Shown here piece after piece: positions 53,450-62,914 of a DNA stretch of 64,000 bases. Under the pieces are notes generated by a model. The model did no database searches. It was not told the DNA's origin and saw only the letters and a program-made list of their open reading frames with translations. Each line of letters begins with the position of its first letter. The first letter of the stretch is position 1. Position numbers and translations under genes: made by a program. The stretch spans positions 2,422,001-2,486,000 of the forward strand of contig NZ_LT896716.1 of assembly GCF_900187405.1 (NCBI RefSeq). The letters are read 5' to 3'. The DNA comes from Geobacter sp. DSM 9736. GTDB taxonomy: Bacteria; Desulfobacterota; Desulfuromonadia; Geobacterales; Geobacteraceae.

Positions 53450-53980
53450 ATGAAAAGATTTTTCGCTCTTTCACTCTGCCTCGCAGCCGCTTGCTCTACG
53501 CTTCCCGGATGCTACGGAAAAATGGCCCTGACGCGGAAGGTTTACCAATTGAACGGCGAAGTCAAGGACAGGTACCTCAGGAGCGCCGTGACCTGGGCTT
53601 TCATCATCGTGCCGGTCTATGGGGTGTCGGCTCTGGTGGACTTCGTCCTGTTCAACACCATCGAATTCTGGAGCGGTGACAATCCCGTAGCCGCGGGCGA
53701 GAAGAACATCCACTACAGCAAGGATGGGGAAAACTTCGACATCCTCGTCACGAGAAGAGGAAATGATGTACGGTACACCATTGACAGGAACAGGGACGGA
53801 CTGCATCTGGATACACTCGTTATCGACTGGAATACCGTGACACAGACCTCGCATGCTGCTCTGAACGGATTCGGCAAGACGGTGGAACTCACCGCACAAC
53901 CGGATGCAGGGGGCGTGAAAGTCTCGCAACGTCAGGAACCGGGAATGGAGACACTGCTGTACGCTGCGCTGGGGAAATAG
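53450..53980 (+). CDS. DUF3332 lipoprotein
   Basis: A 176-residue lipoprotein: the N-terminal signal ends in the lipobox LPGC (cysteine about residue 21). The DUF3332 body follows: MALTRKVYQLNGEVKDR, a hydrophobic stretch FIIVPVYGVSALVDFVLFNTIEFW and a beta-rich C-terminal half. Function unknown. AGGAGG precedes the ATG. The EVE gene starts five bases after its stop. Confidence 0.8.
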   Translation: MKRFFALSLCLAAACSTLPGCYGKMALTRKVYQLNGEVKDRYLRSAVTWAFIIVPVYGVSALVDFVLFNTIEFWSGDNPVAAGEKNIHYSKDGENFDILVTRRGNDVRYTIDRNRDGLHLDTLVIDWNTVTQTSHAALNGFGKTVELTAQPDAGGVKVSQRQEPGMETLLYAALGK

Positions 53981-53984
53981 AGAC

Positions 53985-54446
53985 ATGGCCTACTGGCTCT
54001 TCAAAACCGAACCTTCCACCTTCTCGCTTGAAGACCTGAAGAATCGACCCGGCATGACGGAACACTGGGACGGAGTCCGCAACTACCAGGCCCGCAACTT
54101 CCTGCGGGACCGGATAAAGGCAGGCGACGGCGTGCTCATCTACCACAGCAGCATTCCCGAGCCAGCGGTGGCGGGTATCGCGGAGGTCGTCCGTGAGGGA
54201 TACCCAGACTTCACCGCCCTCGATCCGGAGAGCAAATACTTCGACCCGAAATCCTCGCCCGAGAAGCCGATCTGGTACATGGTCGATGTTCGCTATGTGG
54301 AAACATTGCAGCGTGCCGTCACGCTGGAGAGAATCAAAGGGAACCCGCTCCTGGCAGAGATGCCGCTCGTGAAACGCAGCCGGCTGTCGATCCAGCCGGT
54401 GACGCCGGAAGAATGGCAGATAATCCTTTCGATGGGGAGAGCATGA
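53985..54446 (+). CDS. EVE domain protein
   Basis: A 153-residue EVE-domain protein (PUA-like superfamily, thymocyte nuclear protein 1 type). Motifs: YWLFKTEPSTFSLEDL at the start, WDGVRNYQARNFLRD, and GDGVLIYHSSIPEPAVAGIAEV. EVE domains are thought to bind modified bases in DNA or RNA. The tag gene overlaps its stop codon (ATGA), a suggestive link to base repair. Confidence 0.9.
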   Translation: MAYWLFKTEPSTFSLEDLKNRPGMTEHWDGVRNYQARNFLRDRIKAGDGVLIYHSSIPEPAVAGIAEVVREGYPDFTALDPESKYFDPKSSPEKPIWYMVDVRYVETLQRAVTLERIKGNPLLAEMPLVKRSRLSIQPVTPEEWQIILSMGRA

Positions 54447-55054
54447 AGATGGACACCACGGCACTTACCCGCTGCGCCTGGGCCGGCAGCGACCCCCTCT
54501 ACCTGGCCTACCACGACACCGAGTGGGGAGTGCCGGTGCACGACGACCGGCTCCTGTTCGAATTCCTCATACTGGAGGGTGCCCAGGCAGGGCTGTCATG
54601 GATCACCATCCTCCGCAAGAGAGCGGCCTACCGCAGTGCCTTCGCCGGGTTCGATCCGGAGGCTGTGGCACGGTTCGACACGGACAGGGTAGCGGCTCTG
54701 CTGACAGATCCCGGCATTGTCCGCAACCGCCTGAAGATCGAATCCGCAATCACCAACGCCCGTGCATTCCTGAAAGTCAGGGAGGAGTTCGGCACCTTCG
54801 ACGCCTACCTGTGGCGCTTCGTGGAGGGGCGACCGATACGCAACGCATGGAAGAGCACCTCGGAAATCCCCGCCACCACCCCCGTCTCCGACGCTCTGAG
54901 CCGCGACCTGAAGCAGCGCGGATTCCGCTTTGTGGGCAGCACCATCTGCTACGCCCACATGCAGGCTGTGGGGATGGTCAACGACCATACCGTGGACTGC
55001 TTCCGCTGGCGCGAGTTGGGAGAGAATGAGCCATTGGGAGGGGAAACGAAATGA
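54443..55054 (+). CDS. tag: DNA-3-methyladenine glycosylase I
   Basis: A 203-residue Tag-family glycosylase. Hallmarks: RCAWAGSDPLYLAYHDTEWG near the N-terminus, FEFLILEGAQAGLSWITILRKR, FRFVGSTICYAHMQAVGMVNDH and a C-terminal CFRW. Zinc ligands are expected among the N-terminal cysteine and the late histidines and cysteine. It removes 3-methyladenine from alkylated DNA. Start ATG 54443 overlaps the EVE stop; ATG 54449 is an alternative. Confidence 0.93.
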   Translation: MKMDTTALTRCAWAGSDPLYLAYHDTEWGVPVHDDRLLFEFLILEGAQAGLSWITILRKRAAYRSAFAGFDPEAVARFDTDRVAALLTDPGIVRNRLKIESAITNARAFLKVREEFGTFDAYLWRFVEGRPIRNAWKSTSEIPATTPVSDALSRDLKQRGFRFVGSTICYAHMQAVGMVNDHTVDCFRWRELGENEPLGGETK

Positions 55055-55245
55055 ATGGGAAGAACCTGCGCCTGCTTGGCCGGGAGGAGCTGCCCAGCCG
55101 TCAAGCGAGCATCCAGGAGATGGTCGCCGAGCTGCAGGAAGAGCTTCGACGGGGGTCGGCGGTATATACCGCTGACGAGCTCCGGCTGCTGGAGAGAAAG
55201 CTGGCTGAGTACGAAGAGCTGTTGCGGAGCCTGCTGGCGCCGTAA
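55051..55245 (+). CDS. small helical protein of unknown function
   Basis: A 64-residue protein, ATGA-overlapping the tag stop, so it is co-translated. After a short start it is one long charged helical region (SIQEMVAELQEELRRGSAV and LRLLERKLAEYEELLRSLL), possibly a coiled coil. No known family recognised. Confidence 0.55.
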   Translation: MNGKNLRLLGREELPSRQASIQEMVAELQEELRRGSAVYTADELRLLERKLAEYEELLRSLLAP

Positions 55246-55377
55246 CCTGCTCCCGCCGGGCTGTTCGTCGGAATGAACCCTGCTCATCCGCCATGAAGTT
55301 CCCCCCCCCTCCATGAGGGACCTGCCGATCGGCGACATTCTTCGTGACACGCCGTGGGCACTCGCACTCGAAACAGC

Positions 55378-55406
55378 TTGACTTAAATATTGCTATACAT
55401 TAATTT
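55378..55406 (+). promoter_or_regulatory. predicted promoter of the binding protein-kinase operon
   Basis: TTGACT (55378-55383), 17-base spacer, TAATTT (55401-55406), in an AT-rich patch about 125 bases before the next start codon. Confidence 0.45.
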
Positions 55407-55529
55407 TCCGCACATGCTGGAAACAACTCCAGCCGGCTACGGAAAATAAGCGACAACAGTGCAGCGGCAAGGCTTACCATTATTGAAGAGAGCATGGATT
55501 CACCTGATGTCGGAACCATTGGGGGAGTG

Positions 55530-56255
55530 ATGCAAAGCGACAACCGGCACGGATTCATAACCTTTTGCATTCTCGCCCTCCTGCTGTTTTCCTCCCGAAG
55601 CGCCCTGCCTGACACTTATGTTCTCAACACCGACAATACCTATCCCCGATCCACCCCCGACGGAAAAGGTTTTCAGGATCTCATCATCAAGGAGATGTTC
55701 AGGCGCATCGGACACAAAGCGAAAATCGTGCATGTACCGTCCGAGCGCGCTCTGGCAAATGCAAACGAAGGAATAGATGACGGCGATTTCGTCAGGATCG
55801 CGGGCCTGGACAAGAAGTACCCCAACCTCGTAATGGTCCCGGAAAAGGTGTCGGAATTCGAATTTGCCGCCTTCTCCAGAAATCCCTCCATAAGAATATC
55901 AGGCTGGGAGAGCCTCAAACCGTACAATGTCGGCATCATCACCGGGTGGAAGATCCTGGAGACAAATGTAAGCGGCACCCGATCCCTGACAAAGGTGAAG
56001 GACGACAAGGCGCTGTTCGACCTGCTGGTGAACGACAGGGCAGACATAGTTGTATTCGACAGGCTGCAGGGTGCAGCCTTCATCAAAAGGGAGCGCCTGG
56101 CAGGCATCAAGCCGCTGGAGCCGCTGCTGGCCAGACGGGACATGTATCTGTATCTGAACAGGCGGCACGCCGACCTCGTGCCGCGACTGGCGGCAGCATT
56201 GAGAGAAATGAAGCAGGACGGCACATGGCAGCGGATCATGAGCGCTGCGTTCTAA
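55530..56255 (+). CDS. periplasmic solute-binding protein (SBP family 3 type)
   Basis: A 241-residue exported protein: signal peptide (FITFCILALLLFSSRSALP), then a family-3-like fold with TPDGKGFQDLIIKEMFRRIG, VGIITGWKILETNV and a C-terminal LREMKQDGTWQRIM. There is no transporter gene beside it. The hybrid kinase gene begins 14 bases after its stop, so it may present a ligand to that sensor instead of an importer. Start ATG 55530 has GGGGGAG upstream; an in-frame ATG at 55494 lacks a site and would place the signal internally. Confidence 0.8.
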   Translation: MQSDNRHGFITFCILALLLFSSRSALPDTYVLNTDNTYPRSTPDGKGFQDLIIKEMFRRIGHKAKIVHVPSERALANANEGIDDGDFVRIAGLDKKYPNLVMVPEKVSEFEFAAFSRNPSIRISGWESLKPYNVGIITGWKILETNVSGTRSLTKVKDDKALFDLLVNDRADIVVFDRLQGAAFIKRERLAGIKPLEPLLARRDMYLYLNRRHADLVPRLAAALREMKQDGTWQRIMSAAF

Positions 56256-56268
56256 ATCGTGGAGCACC

Positions 56269-58506
56269 ATGAATGATGTGACGGTAAGACCGGCGGCAAG
56301 CATCGCCCGACAGCTCTTCAAAGCCGTGCTCGGCGTCAGCACCGTTCTGACGCTTCTCTTCACAGGCGTTCAGGCCACCTACGACTATCGCGCAAGCCTC
56401 AGGTCGATCAATGATCGTTTCGAGCAGATAAAAAGAACGAATTCTCCAGGCATATCGACCGCGCTGTGGGGATTCGACCGGCAAACGCTGGTCTCGCAAG
56501 CCGAAGGCATACTCCACTTCCCGCATATAAAATACGTCGAGATCCGTGGCAACGGTGCCGTTATCGCAGCGGCCGGCCAAAGGGTCAGCGGAGAATCCCT
56601 GACGAAGGAATTCGCGTTGTCCTACGAGTACAACGGGCGCCCCCTCTCAGTGGGAGTCCTGCACCTTGAAGCGGACACCTCGGAAATAATCCGGGATATC
56701 GTCAGGAACATTGCCGGGAAATTTCCCTTTCAGTTCCTCTCCATCGCGCTTACCTCGATTTTCCTCCTACTGATGTTCAACCGTCTGGTGACAAGGCATA
56801 TAGTCACAGCCGCCACCCACTTTCGCACTTTCGATGTAGATGGCGGAGCCTCCTCCCTGGTCCTCCAGAAAAAGGATCGGGGCGATGAGCTCGACGTCCT
56901 GGCTGAGGCCTTCAACACGCTGCAGGAACGGCTCGCCACCTCCTATCTCCACCTCCGAGAGAGCGAGCAGAGGTTCAAGCTCGCCACTGCTTCCGGAAAG
57001 CTGGGCGTATGGGACTGGGATGTCAGGAACGATGCGATGGTATGGGATGAGCGGATGCTGGAGCTGTACGATATCTCACCCGGCCGATTCTCCGGTGTAG
57101 TCGGCGACTGGGTGAACAGCCTGCACCCCGACGACAAGGAGCGGATGCTCGCGGAGTGCCGGGCGGCATTGAACGGAGAAGGTGAATTCGACACCGCTTT
57201 CCGGGTCTGCCGCCCCGACGGAACGGTGCGCCACATTAAGGCGAACGGTGTGGTGATAAGGGAATCAGATGGCCAGGCCAAGCGAATGATCGGCATAAAC
57301 GCCGATATTACTGACCAGGTACGTGCCCAGGAAGAAAGACAAACCTTCGAGACACAACTTCAGCAGGCGCAAAAGATGGAATCCGTCGGAAGGCTTGCGG
57401 GCGGGGTCGCCCACGACTTCAACAACATGCTCAGCGTTATCCTCGGACGGGCCGAACTGGGGCTCCGGCACCTCCCCGAGGATCATCCCGCACATGCGCA
57501 ACTTGCAGAAATTTGCAAAACGGCACAGCGTTCGGCCGAACTCACGCGGCAGTTGCTGGCCTTTGCACGAAAGCAGGCCGTATCGCCGAAAGTGCTGGAC
57601 CTGAACGAGACCATTTCGATAATGCTCAAGATGCTGCAACGCCTCATAGGAGAAGACATCCATCTCTCATGGAACCCGGCGCCCCAGCTCTGGCAGGTGA
57701 GGATCGACCCGTCCCAGATCGACCAGATCCTCGCCAACCTCTGCGTCAACGCCAGGGACGCCATAGAAAACTCAGGCCGGATCACCATCGAAACCGAAAA
57801 CTGCCGCATAGACTCCGACTGCTGCGTGACTAACGCGGAAGCCACTCCCGGCGACTATGTCCGGCTGACCGTCAGCGACAACGGAATCGGCATGGACCCG
57901 GAGACCCGGGCCCATGCCTTTGAACCTTTTTTCACGACAAAGGCTCTCGGAAAAGGTACCGGCCTTGGGCTTGCCACCGTCTACGGTGCCGTGAGGCAGA
58001 ACAACGGCTTCATAACCGTTGTCAGCGAACCGGGAAGAGGCACCACCTTTTCCGTTTACCTCCCGCGCCATGAAGGATCCATGAAGCAGCCGGCGGAAAG
58101 GAGTCCTGCCCCGGTGCCGTGCGGACGGGAGACCATACTGCTGGTGGAAGACGAGCCCGCTATCCTTGAAGTGTCCGCTAAACTCCTCCAGGAGCAGGGA
58201 TATGCCGTCATTCAGGCCGGCACCCCGGAGGAGGCCATACAACTCGCCACCGATCAGATGGATAAAATCGACCTGCTCATGACGGACGTGATAATGCCGG
58301 AGATGAACGGCCGTGATCTTGCCAACCGCCTGCTGACGACCCATCCCGGAATGAAGCGGTTGTTCATGTCCGGATACACCGCAGATGTCATTGCCCACCA
58401 CGGAGTACTGGATGAAGGCGTGCACTTCATAGAGAAACCATTCACCTTGAGCGCTCTGGCTGCAAAAGTGCGTGAAGTGCTTGACGCCGAAACGGAACCG
58501 GGTTAA
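56269..58506 (+). CDS. hybrid sensor histidine kinase with PAS and receiver domains
   Basis: A 745-residue membrane kinase. Helices at about residues 20-40 and 145-170 flank a periplasmic sensor; a HAMP-like linker follows, then a PAS domain (about 240-360, [20 protein letters not shown]). The kinase core has the phospho-accepting H382 in [11 protein letters not shown] and an ATP-binding domain with [19 protein letters not shown] and [13 protein letters not shown]. The C-terminal receiver has phospho-acceptor D673 in [13 protein letters not shown]. The ending resembles kinases without a dedicated DNA-binding regulator nearby, so the output is unknown. Confidence 0.92.
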   Translation: MNDVTVRPAASIARQLFKAVLGVSTVLTLLFTGVQATYDYRASLRSINDRFEQIKRTNSPGISTALWGFDRQTLVSQAEGILHFPHIKYVEIRGNGAVIAAAGQRVSGESLTKEFALSYEYNGRPLSVGVLHLEADTSEIIRDIVRNIAGKFPFQFLSIALTSIFLLLMFNRLVTRHIVTAATHFRTFDVDGGASSLVLQKKDRGDELDVLAEAFNTLQERLATSYLHLRESEQRFKLATASGKLGVWDWDVRNDAMVWDERMLELYDISPGRFSGVVGDWVNSLHPDDKERMLAECRAALNGEGEFDTAFRVCRPDGTVRHIKANGVVIRESDGQAKRMIGINADITDQVRAQEERQTFETQLQQAQKMESVGRLAGGVAHDFNNMLSVILGRAELGLRHLPEDHPAHAQLAEICKTAQRSAELTRQLLAFARKQAVSPKVLDLNETISIMLKMLQRLIGEDIHLSWNPAPQLWQVRIDPSQIDQILANLCVNARDAIENSGRITIETENCRIDSDCCVTNAEATPGDYVRLTVSDNGIGMDPETRAHAFEPFFTTKALGKGTGLGLATVYGAVRQNNGFITVVSEPGRGTTFSVYLPRHEGSMKQPAERSPAPVPCGRETILLVEDEPAILEVSAKLLQEQGYAVIQAGTPEEAIQLATDQMDKIDLLMTDVIMPEMNGRDLANRLLTTHPGMKRLFMSGYTADVIAHHGVLDEGVHFIEKPFTLSALAAKVREVLDAETEPG

Positions 58507-58521
58507 ATCGGCTCTGCCCGC

Positions 58522-58722
58522 TCATCCCTCCGTACGGCTCGTTGCCCGTGCGGCAACCACCTCCCGCCCCCCCACCTCAAAACGATCGCCTACCACGCGA
58601 ACGATTCGGCAGCCCAAGACAATCCCCTTTCCCCACAGGCCGGGATGAAGGGGCTTTTCCAGAAGCAGGCGAAGGGGGGACTCTTCGGGGAACCGTATGA
58701 GGAAAATACAATTTACACCCAA
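58522..58722 (-). CDS. possible small protein, 66 codons
   Basis: An uninterrupted minus-strand frame that would start at TTG 58722 and encodes a compact, beta-rich-looking sequence (GIVLGCRIVRVVGDRFEV, GGREVVAARA). It lies in the 332-base gap between two plus-strand genes and overlaps the predicted metY promoter. No homologue is recognised and no good ribosome binding site is seen, so it may be chance. Confidence 0.25.
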   Translation of the reverse strand: MGVNCIFLIRFPEESPLRLLLEKPLHPGLWGKGIVLGCRIVRVVGDRFEVGGREVVAARATSRTEG

Positions 58723-58740
58723 TGAAAGAATGCGTATATT
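58712..58740 (+). promoter_or_regulatory. predicted promoter of metY
   Basis: TTTACA (58712-58717), 17-base spacer, TATATT (58735-58740). The roughly 90-base leader after it can form short stems (CCCT/AGGG, CTGC/GCAG). It does not match a SAM or SAH riboswitch that I know. Apart from this and the dubious small minus-strand frame, the 58507-58838 gap holds nothing recognisable. Confidence 0.5.
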
Positions 58741-58838
58741 TCCCCGACTATCCCTGTTGCCAAGGGAAGTCTGCGCCCGGTGCAGGGCTGACCGGTTCGC
58801 ACTGCCGCTGAAAAAATAAAAAGGATAAAGGAGAAGAT

Positions 58839-60119
58839 ATGAATCCGAACTGGAAAATAGACACAGTCGCCGTGCAGGGTGGTTACGAGCCGCAGTCGGG
58901 GGAACCGCGGATCCTCCCCATCATTCAGAGCACCACCTTCAAGTACGACAGCGCCGAACATGTCACCAGGCTGTTCGATCTGGAAGAAGCGGGGTTCTTC
59001 TATACACGGCTGGCGAACCCTACAACTGACGGGTTCGAGAAAAAAATCGCCCAGATGGAAGGCGGGGTGGGCGCCATGGCGACGTCGTCGGGCCAGGCCG
59101 CTACGACCCTCGCCATCATGAACATCTGCCAGGCCGGGCAGCACATCGTCACCGCCAGCACACTCTACGGCGGCACCTACAACCTCTTCGCAGTCACCCT
59201 GCCGAAAATGGGGATCGAAGTGACCTTCGTCGATCCCGAGCTCCCGGCGGAAGAGATCAAGAAGGCATTCCGCCCCAACACCCGCTGCCTCTTCGCCGAG
59301 ACCATCGGCAACCCCGGCCTCAATGTTCTCGACTTCGAGAAGTTCGCCAGGATCGCCAACGAGATGCAGGCCCCGCTCATCATAGACAACACCTTCGGCA
59401 CCCCGTATCTCTGCCGCCCCTTCGAGCACGGCGCCCATATCGTCATCCACTCCGCCACAAAATATATCGACGGCCACGCCACCAGCGTCGGCGGCGTCAT
59501 CGTTGACGGCGGCACCTTCGACTGGAGCTGCGGCCGGTTTCCGGAGCTCACCGAGCCAGACGTCAGTTATCACGGGCTTGAGTACGTGAAGGCTTTCGGA
59601 CCGCTGGCCTACATCGTAAAAGCCCGGGTCCAGCTCATGCGGGATCTTGGAACCCCTCCGGGACCCTTCAACTCCTTCCTCTTCAACCTGGGGCTGGAAA
59701 CCCTGCACCTGCGCATGCAGCGCCACAGTGACAACGCACTGGCGGTAGCGAAATTCCTGGAGACCCACCCGCTGGTAAGCTGGGTCTGCTATCCGGGCCT
59801 CAAGAGCCACCCCACCCATGACCGGGCGCTGAAATACCTCCCCAAGGGGTGCAGCGGCGTGCTCACCTTCGGCATCAAAGGGGGGGCTGAGGCGGGGCGA
59901 AAATTCATGGAAGCGACCAAGCTGATCGCTCTGGTGGTGCATGTGGGGGACGCTCGAAGCTGCGTCCTGCACCCTGCCAGCACCACGCACCGTCAGCTTT
60001 CCGAGGAGCAGCAGACATCCAGCGGCGTGAAACCCGACCTGATCCGCCTGTCCATCGGCATCGAAGATGCCGGCGATATCGTCGCGGACATAGACCAGGC
60101 GCTGCGCGCAAGCCAGTAG
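58839..60119 (+). CDS. metY: O-acetylhomoserine (thiol)-lyase / aminocarboxypropyltransferase
   Basis: A 426-residue Cys/Met-metabolism PLP enzyme. The cofactor lysine is K208 in HSATKYIDGH; other motifs are YTRLANPTTDGFEKK, ATSSGQAATTLAI, LIIDNTFGTPYLCRP and HPASTTHRQLSEEQ. It makes homocysteine from O-acetylhomoserine and sulfide. Length and motifs favour the sulfhydrylase branch over cystathionine gamma-synthase. AAAGGAGAAG precedes ATG 58839; own promoter. Confidence 0.9.
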   Translation: MNPNWKIDTVAVQGGYEPQSGEPRILPIIQSTTFKYDSAEHVTRLFDLEEAGFFYTRLANPTTDGFEKKIAQMEGGVGAMATSSGQAATTLAIMNICQAGQHIVTASTLYGGTYNLFAVTLPKMGIEVTFVDPELPAEEIKKAFRPNTRCLFAETIGNPGLNVLDFEKFARIANEMQAPLIIDNTFGTPYLCRPFEHGAHIVIHSATKYIDGHATSVGGVIVDGGTFDWSCGRFPELTEPDVSYHGLEYVKAFGPLAYIVKARVQLMRDLGTPPGPFNSFLFNLGLETLHLRMQRHSDNALAVAKFLETHPLVSWVCYPGLKSHPTHDRALKYLPKGCSGVLTFGIKGGAEAGRKFMEATKLIALVVHVGDARSCVLHPASTTHRQLSEEQQTSSGVKPDLIRLSIGIEDAGDIVADIDQALRASQ

Positions 60120-60138
60120 CTTGCATGAGGTTGAAGCC

Positions 60139-61698
60139 ATGAAACCAGGCTGGTTCGTTCGGGGAGACATCGACGGCTTCTTCGGGCTGTTCGTCGACAA
60201 CCTGCTGCAGCTGATGCTCATCGCCGTCCTCTGCACCAACGTCTGCGGAATGCCCCCCGACCTCGTATACGGGAAGATCATGCCGGGGGCGGCGCTCTCC
60301 ATACTCGTCGGCAACCTCTTCTACGCCTGGCAGGCGCGCAGGCTCGCCATAGCGACGGGGCGGATGGATGTCACCGCACTACCCTACGGCATCAACACCG
60401 TCAGCCTCATAGCCTTCGTTTTCCTCATCATCGCCCCCATCTACTTCGAGACCAGGAATCCGAACCTTGCCTGGCAGGCGGGGCTCTTTGCCTGCCTCGC
60501 CGGGGCGGTTCTCGAATTGATCGGCGCCTTCGTCGGGGACTGGCTCCGCAAACATACCCCCCGGGCGGCGCTCCTATCGTGCCTGGCGGGAATCGCCATC
60601 ACCTTCATCTCGATGGGGTTCGTCTTCCAGATCTTCGCCATGCCGGCAATCGCCCTCGTCCCCGCCCTCTTCGTCATATTCATCTACGGAGGGCAGGTCA
60701 AGCTCCCCCTCGGTGTACCGGGAGGATTCGTCGCGGTGGCCCTGGGGGTGGCGATGGGGTGGATCCTCCGGTGGGCCGGATACCCCTTCTTCAACCCTTC
60801 GCCGGAACCGTACCAGTTCGCCCTTCATCTCCCGCAGACCTCCTTCGCCGAGATGCTCGCCTTTCTCACCAACGGCCAGGGATGGAAGTACTTCTCCGTC
60901 ATATTCCCTATGGCACTCTTCAATGTGATAGGGTCGCTCCAGAACCTGGAGAGCGCCGAGGCTGCCGGCGACCGATTCGACACGAGGTCATCGCTTCTAG
61001 TCAATGGCTTCGGCTCCATCGTCGCCGCTTGCCTGGGAAACCCCTTCCCCACCACTATCTACATCGGGCACCCAGGGTGGAAAGCGATGGGGGCCAGGTG
61101 GGGATACTCGATCCTGAATGGCGCCGTTATCACGATCCTCTGCCTCATCGGCGGGGTGACCCTAGTCCTCAAGGTGGTGCCGCTGGAGGCGATGATCGGC
61201 ATCCTCCTCTGGATCGGGATGATCATCACCGCCCAGGCGTTCCAGGAAGTGCCCAAGAGGCACAGCGCCGCGGTGGCGCTGGGGCTCATGCCGGCGCTAG
61301 CTGCATGGGCGCTTCTCCTGGTCGAGACGGCGCTGCGCAAGGCCGGCGCGAGCCTCTACGATATTGCGCCCAAGTTCGGCGGCGACCTCTACATCTACGG
61401 CATCATTTCGATCAGTCAGGGGTTCATGCTCACCTGCATGATTCTTTCGGCTATAATGGTACACGTGGTGGAACGGGAGTTTCTGAGGGGGGCGCTCTGG
61501 ACGACTGCCGCCGCCATCCTCTCCTTCTTCGGCATCATCCACGCCTACGTCCTCACCCCCGCCGGGGTGCAGAACAGCTTCGGCATCGGGAAGGCGAACG
61601 GATTTGCGGCTGCCTACCTCATCGCAGCCCTAATCCTTGTCCTCCTCCACTACTACAACCGGGGGAGGGAATCGGAGCGGACCGGAATCGTCGCCTGA
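60139..61698 (+). CDS. NCS2-type (xanthine/uracil-like) permease
   Basis: A 519-residue membrane protein with 12 or so helices. Motifs: DIDGFFGLFVDNLLQLMLIA at the start, MDVTALPYGINTVSLIAFVF, and GNPFPTTIYIGHPGWKAMGAR, typical of the xanthine/uracil/vitamin C permease superfamily, in a subgroup found in anaerobic proteobacteria. The substrate is not evident; purine or a sulfate-like anion are both possible. Start ATG 60139. It follows metY by 19 bases, so it may be part of the same transcript. Confidence 0.78.
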   Translation: MKPGWFVRGDIDGFFGLFVDNLLQLMLIAVLCTNVCGMPPDLVYGKIMPGAALSILVGNLFYAWQARRLAIATGRMDVTALPYGINTVSLIAFVFLIIAPIYFETRNPNLAWQAGLFACLAGAVLELIGAFVGDWLRKHTPRAALLSCLAGIAITFISMGFVFQIFAMPAIALVPALFVIFIYGGQVKLPLGVPGGFVAVALGVAMGWILRWAGYPFFNPSPEPYQFALHLPQTSFAEMLAFLTNGQGWKYFSVIFPMALFNVIGSLQNLESAEAAGDRFDTRSSLLVNGFGSIVAACLGNPFPTTIYIGHPGWKAMGARWGYSILNGAVITILCLIGGVTLVLKVVPLEAMIGILLWIGMIITAQAFQEVPKRHSAAVALGLMPALAAWALLLVETALRKAGASLYDIAPKFGGDLYIYGIISISQGFMLTCMILSAIMVHVVEREFLRGALWTTAAAILSFFGIIHAYVLTPAGVQNSFGIGKANGFAAAYLIAALILVLLHYYNRGRESERTGIVA

Positions 61699-61718
61699 TG
61701 GGCGGAAGGGGTAACGAT

Positions 61719-62804
61719 ATGACCGAAACAGGAACGGCCGACGAGAGAGAGGCAGTGGTAAGAAGCCGGTCCGCCAAATCCGGTCTCCCTCCCGGGACGC
61801 TCGTCCACATCGGGGAAAAGAGCGACAGGGAGATCAGGATCAGCGTCCTGGATTACGGGGAAGGAAGGCTCGAGGAGAGGGAGATCACCTCCCTCAAGGA
61901 TAGCTTCTACTACATGGACACCGACACGGTGACATGGATCGACGTCGAGGGGCTCCACGAAATCGAGATCATCCAGAAGCTCGGCGAACAGGGGGTCCAT
62001 CCGCTCGTTCTCGAGGATATAGTCAACACGGCTCAGCGGCCGAAGATCGAGGATTACGGGGAGTATCTCTACATAGTCCTCAGGATGCTCCATCCCACCG
62101 ACAGCGGCTTCAGAAGCGAGCAGGTGAGCCTCGTCACGGGTCGGAACTTCGTCATCTCCTTCCAGGAAGGAATAACGGGCGATGCCTTCCGCAAGGTAAA
62201 GGAGCGGATCAGGGGGAACAAAGGGCGGATCAGGAGCATGGGTGCCGACTACCTGGCCTATTCCCTCATCGACCTCGTCGTAGACGACTACTTTACGGTG
62301 CTCGAAGGGATGGGAGAACGGATCGAGGATCTCGAAGAGCGGGTACTGACGGAAGCAACAACTGCAACGACGCGGGTCCTTCAGCAGCTGAAGCGCGAGC
62401 TGATTGCGGTGCGAAGGAGCGTGTGGCCCCTTCGCGAGCTGCTGGCGGCATTGGGGAGGCGGGAATCTTCTCTGATTTCCGACCAGGTTGCTGTCTACCT
62501 GCGTGACGTCTACGACCATGTGGTCGAGCTCATCGATACGGTGGAAGCCGACAGGGAGATGCTGGCCGGAATCCACGACATCTACCTCTCGACCCTCTCC
62601 AACCGGATGAACGAGATCATCAAGTTCCTCACCATCATCGGGACCATCTTCATCCCCCTCACCTTCATCGCAGGCGTATATGGAATGAACTTCGAACACA
62701 TGCCGGAGCTGCACTGGCGGTACGGATACTTCGGCGTCCTCATCCTGATGCTCCTCGTGGCCCTCTCCCTCCTCGGGTTCTTCAAGCACAAGAAGTGGCT
62801 CTGA
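61719..62804 (+). CDS. corA: magnesium/cobalt transporter CorA
   Basis: A 361-residue CorA: large N-terminal cytoplasmic domain with WIDVEGLHE, HPLVLEDIVNTAQRPKIEDY; long helix; two C-terminal membrane helices with the signature GMN (residues 322-324) in the YGMNFEHMPEL loop. It forms a pentameric magnesium channel. The start ATG 61719 fits GGAAGGGG; an ATG at 61698 overlapping the permease stop is in frame but has no site. Confidence 0.93.
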   Translation: MTETGTADEREAVVRSRSAKSGLPPGTLVHIGEKSDREIRISVLDYGEGRLEEREITSLKDSFYYMDTDTVTWIDVEGLHEIEIIQKLGEQGVHPLVLEDIVNTAQRPKIEDYGEYLYIVLRMLHPTDSGFRSEQVSLVTGRNFVISFQEGITGDAFRKVKERIRGNKGRIRSMGADYLAYSLIDLVVDDYFTVLEGMGERIEDLEERVLTEATTATTRVLQQLKRELIAVRRSVWPLRELLAALGRRESSLISDQVAVYLRDVYDHVVELIDTVEADREMLAGIHDIYLSTLSNRMNEIIKFLTIIGTIFIPLTFIAGVYGMNFEHMPELHWRYGYFGVLILMLLVALSLLGFFKHKKWL

Positions 62805-62861
62805 ACGCAACTGTCCCGACTCCTGCCCTCCCATAAGACTCTGGAAGTATGCGGAAAAAGA

Positions 62862-62890
62862 AAAGGGATCGGCCCAAAGCCGATCCCTTT
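62862..62890. terminator. bidirectional terminator between corA and livK-type gene
   Basis: AAAGGGATCGGC (62862-62873), five-base loop, GCCGATCCCTTT (62879-62890). On the minus strand it is followed by TTCTTTTTCC, so it best serves the binding-protein gene; it can also stop corA transcripts. Confidence 0.85.
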
Positions 62891-62914
62891 CAGTGTCACA
62901 AGCAGCAAGAAGAG

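Noticed and set aside
58747-58838. SAM-type riboswitch before metY
   Set aside because: The roughly 90-base leader has short stems but no SAM-I, SAM-II or SAH core motif that I can recognise.
60579-61718. Upstream extension of the corA frame through the permease gene
   Set aside because: The extended sequence is rich in Arg, His and Pro with no CorA similarity and overlaps the permease in another frame; ATG 61719 with a good ribosome binding site is the start.
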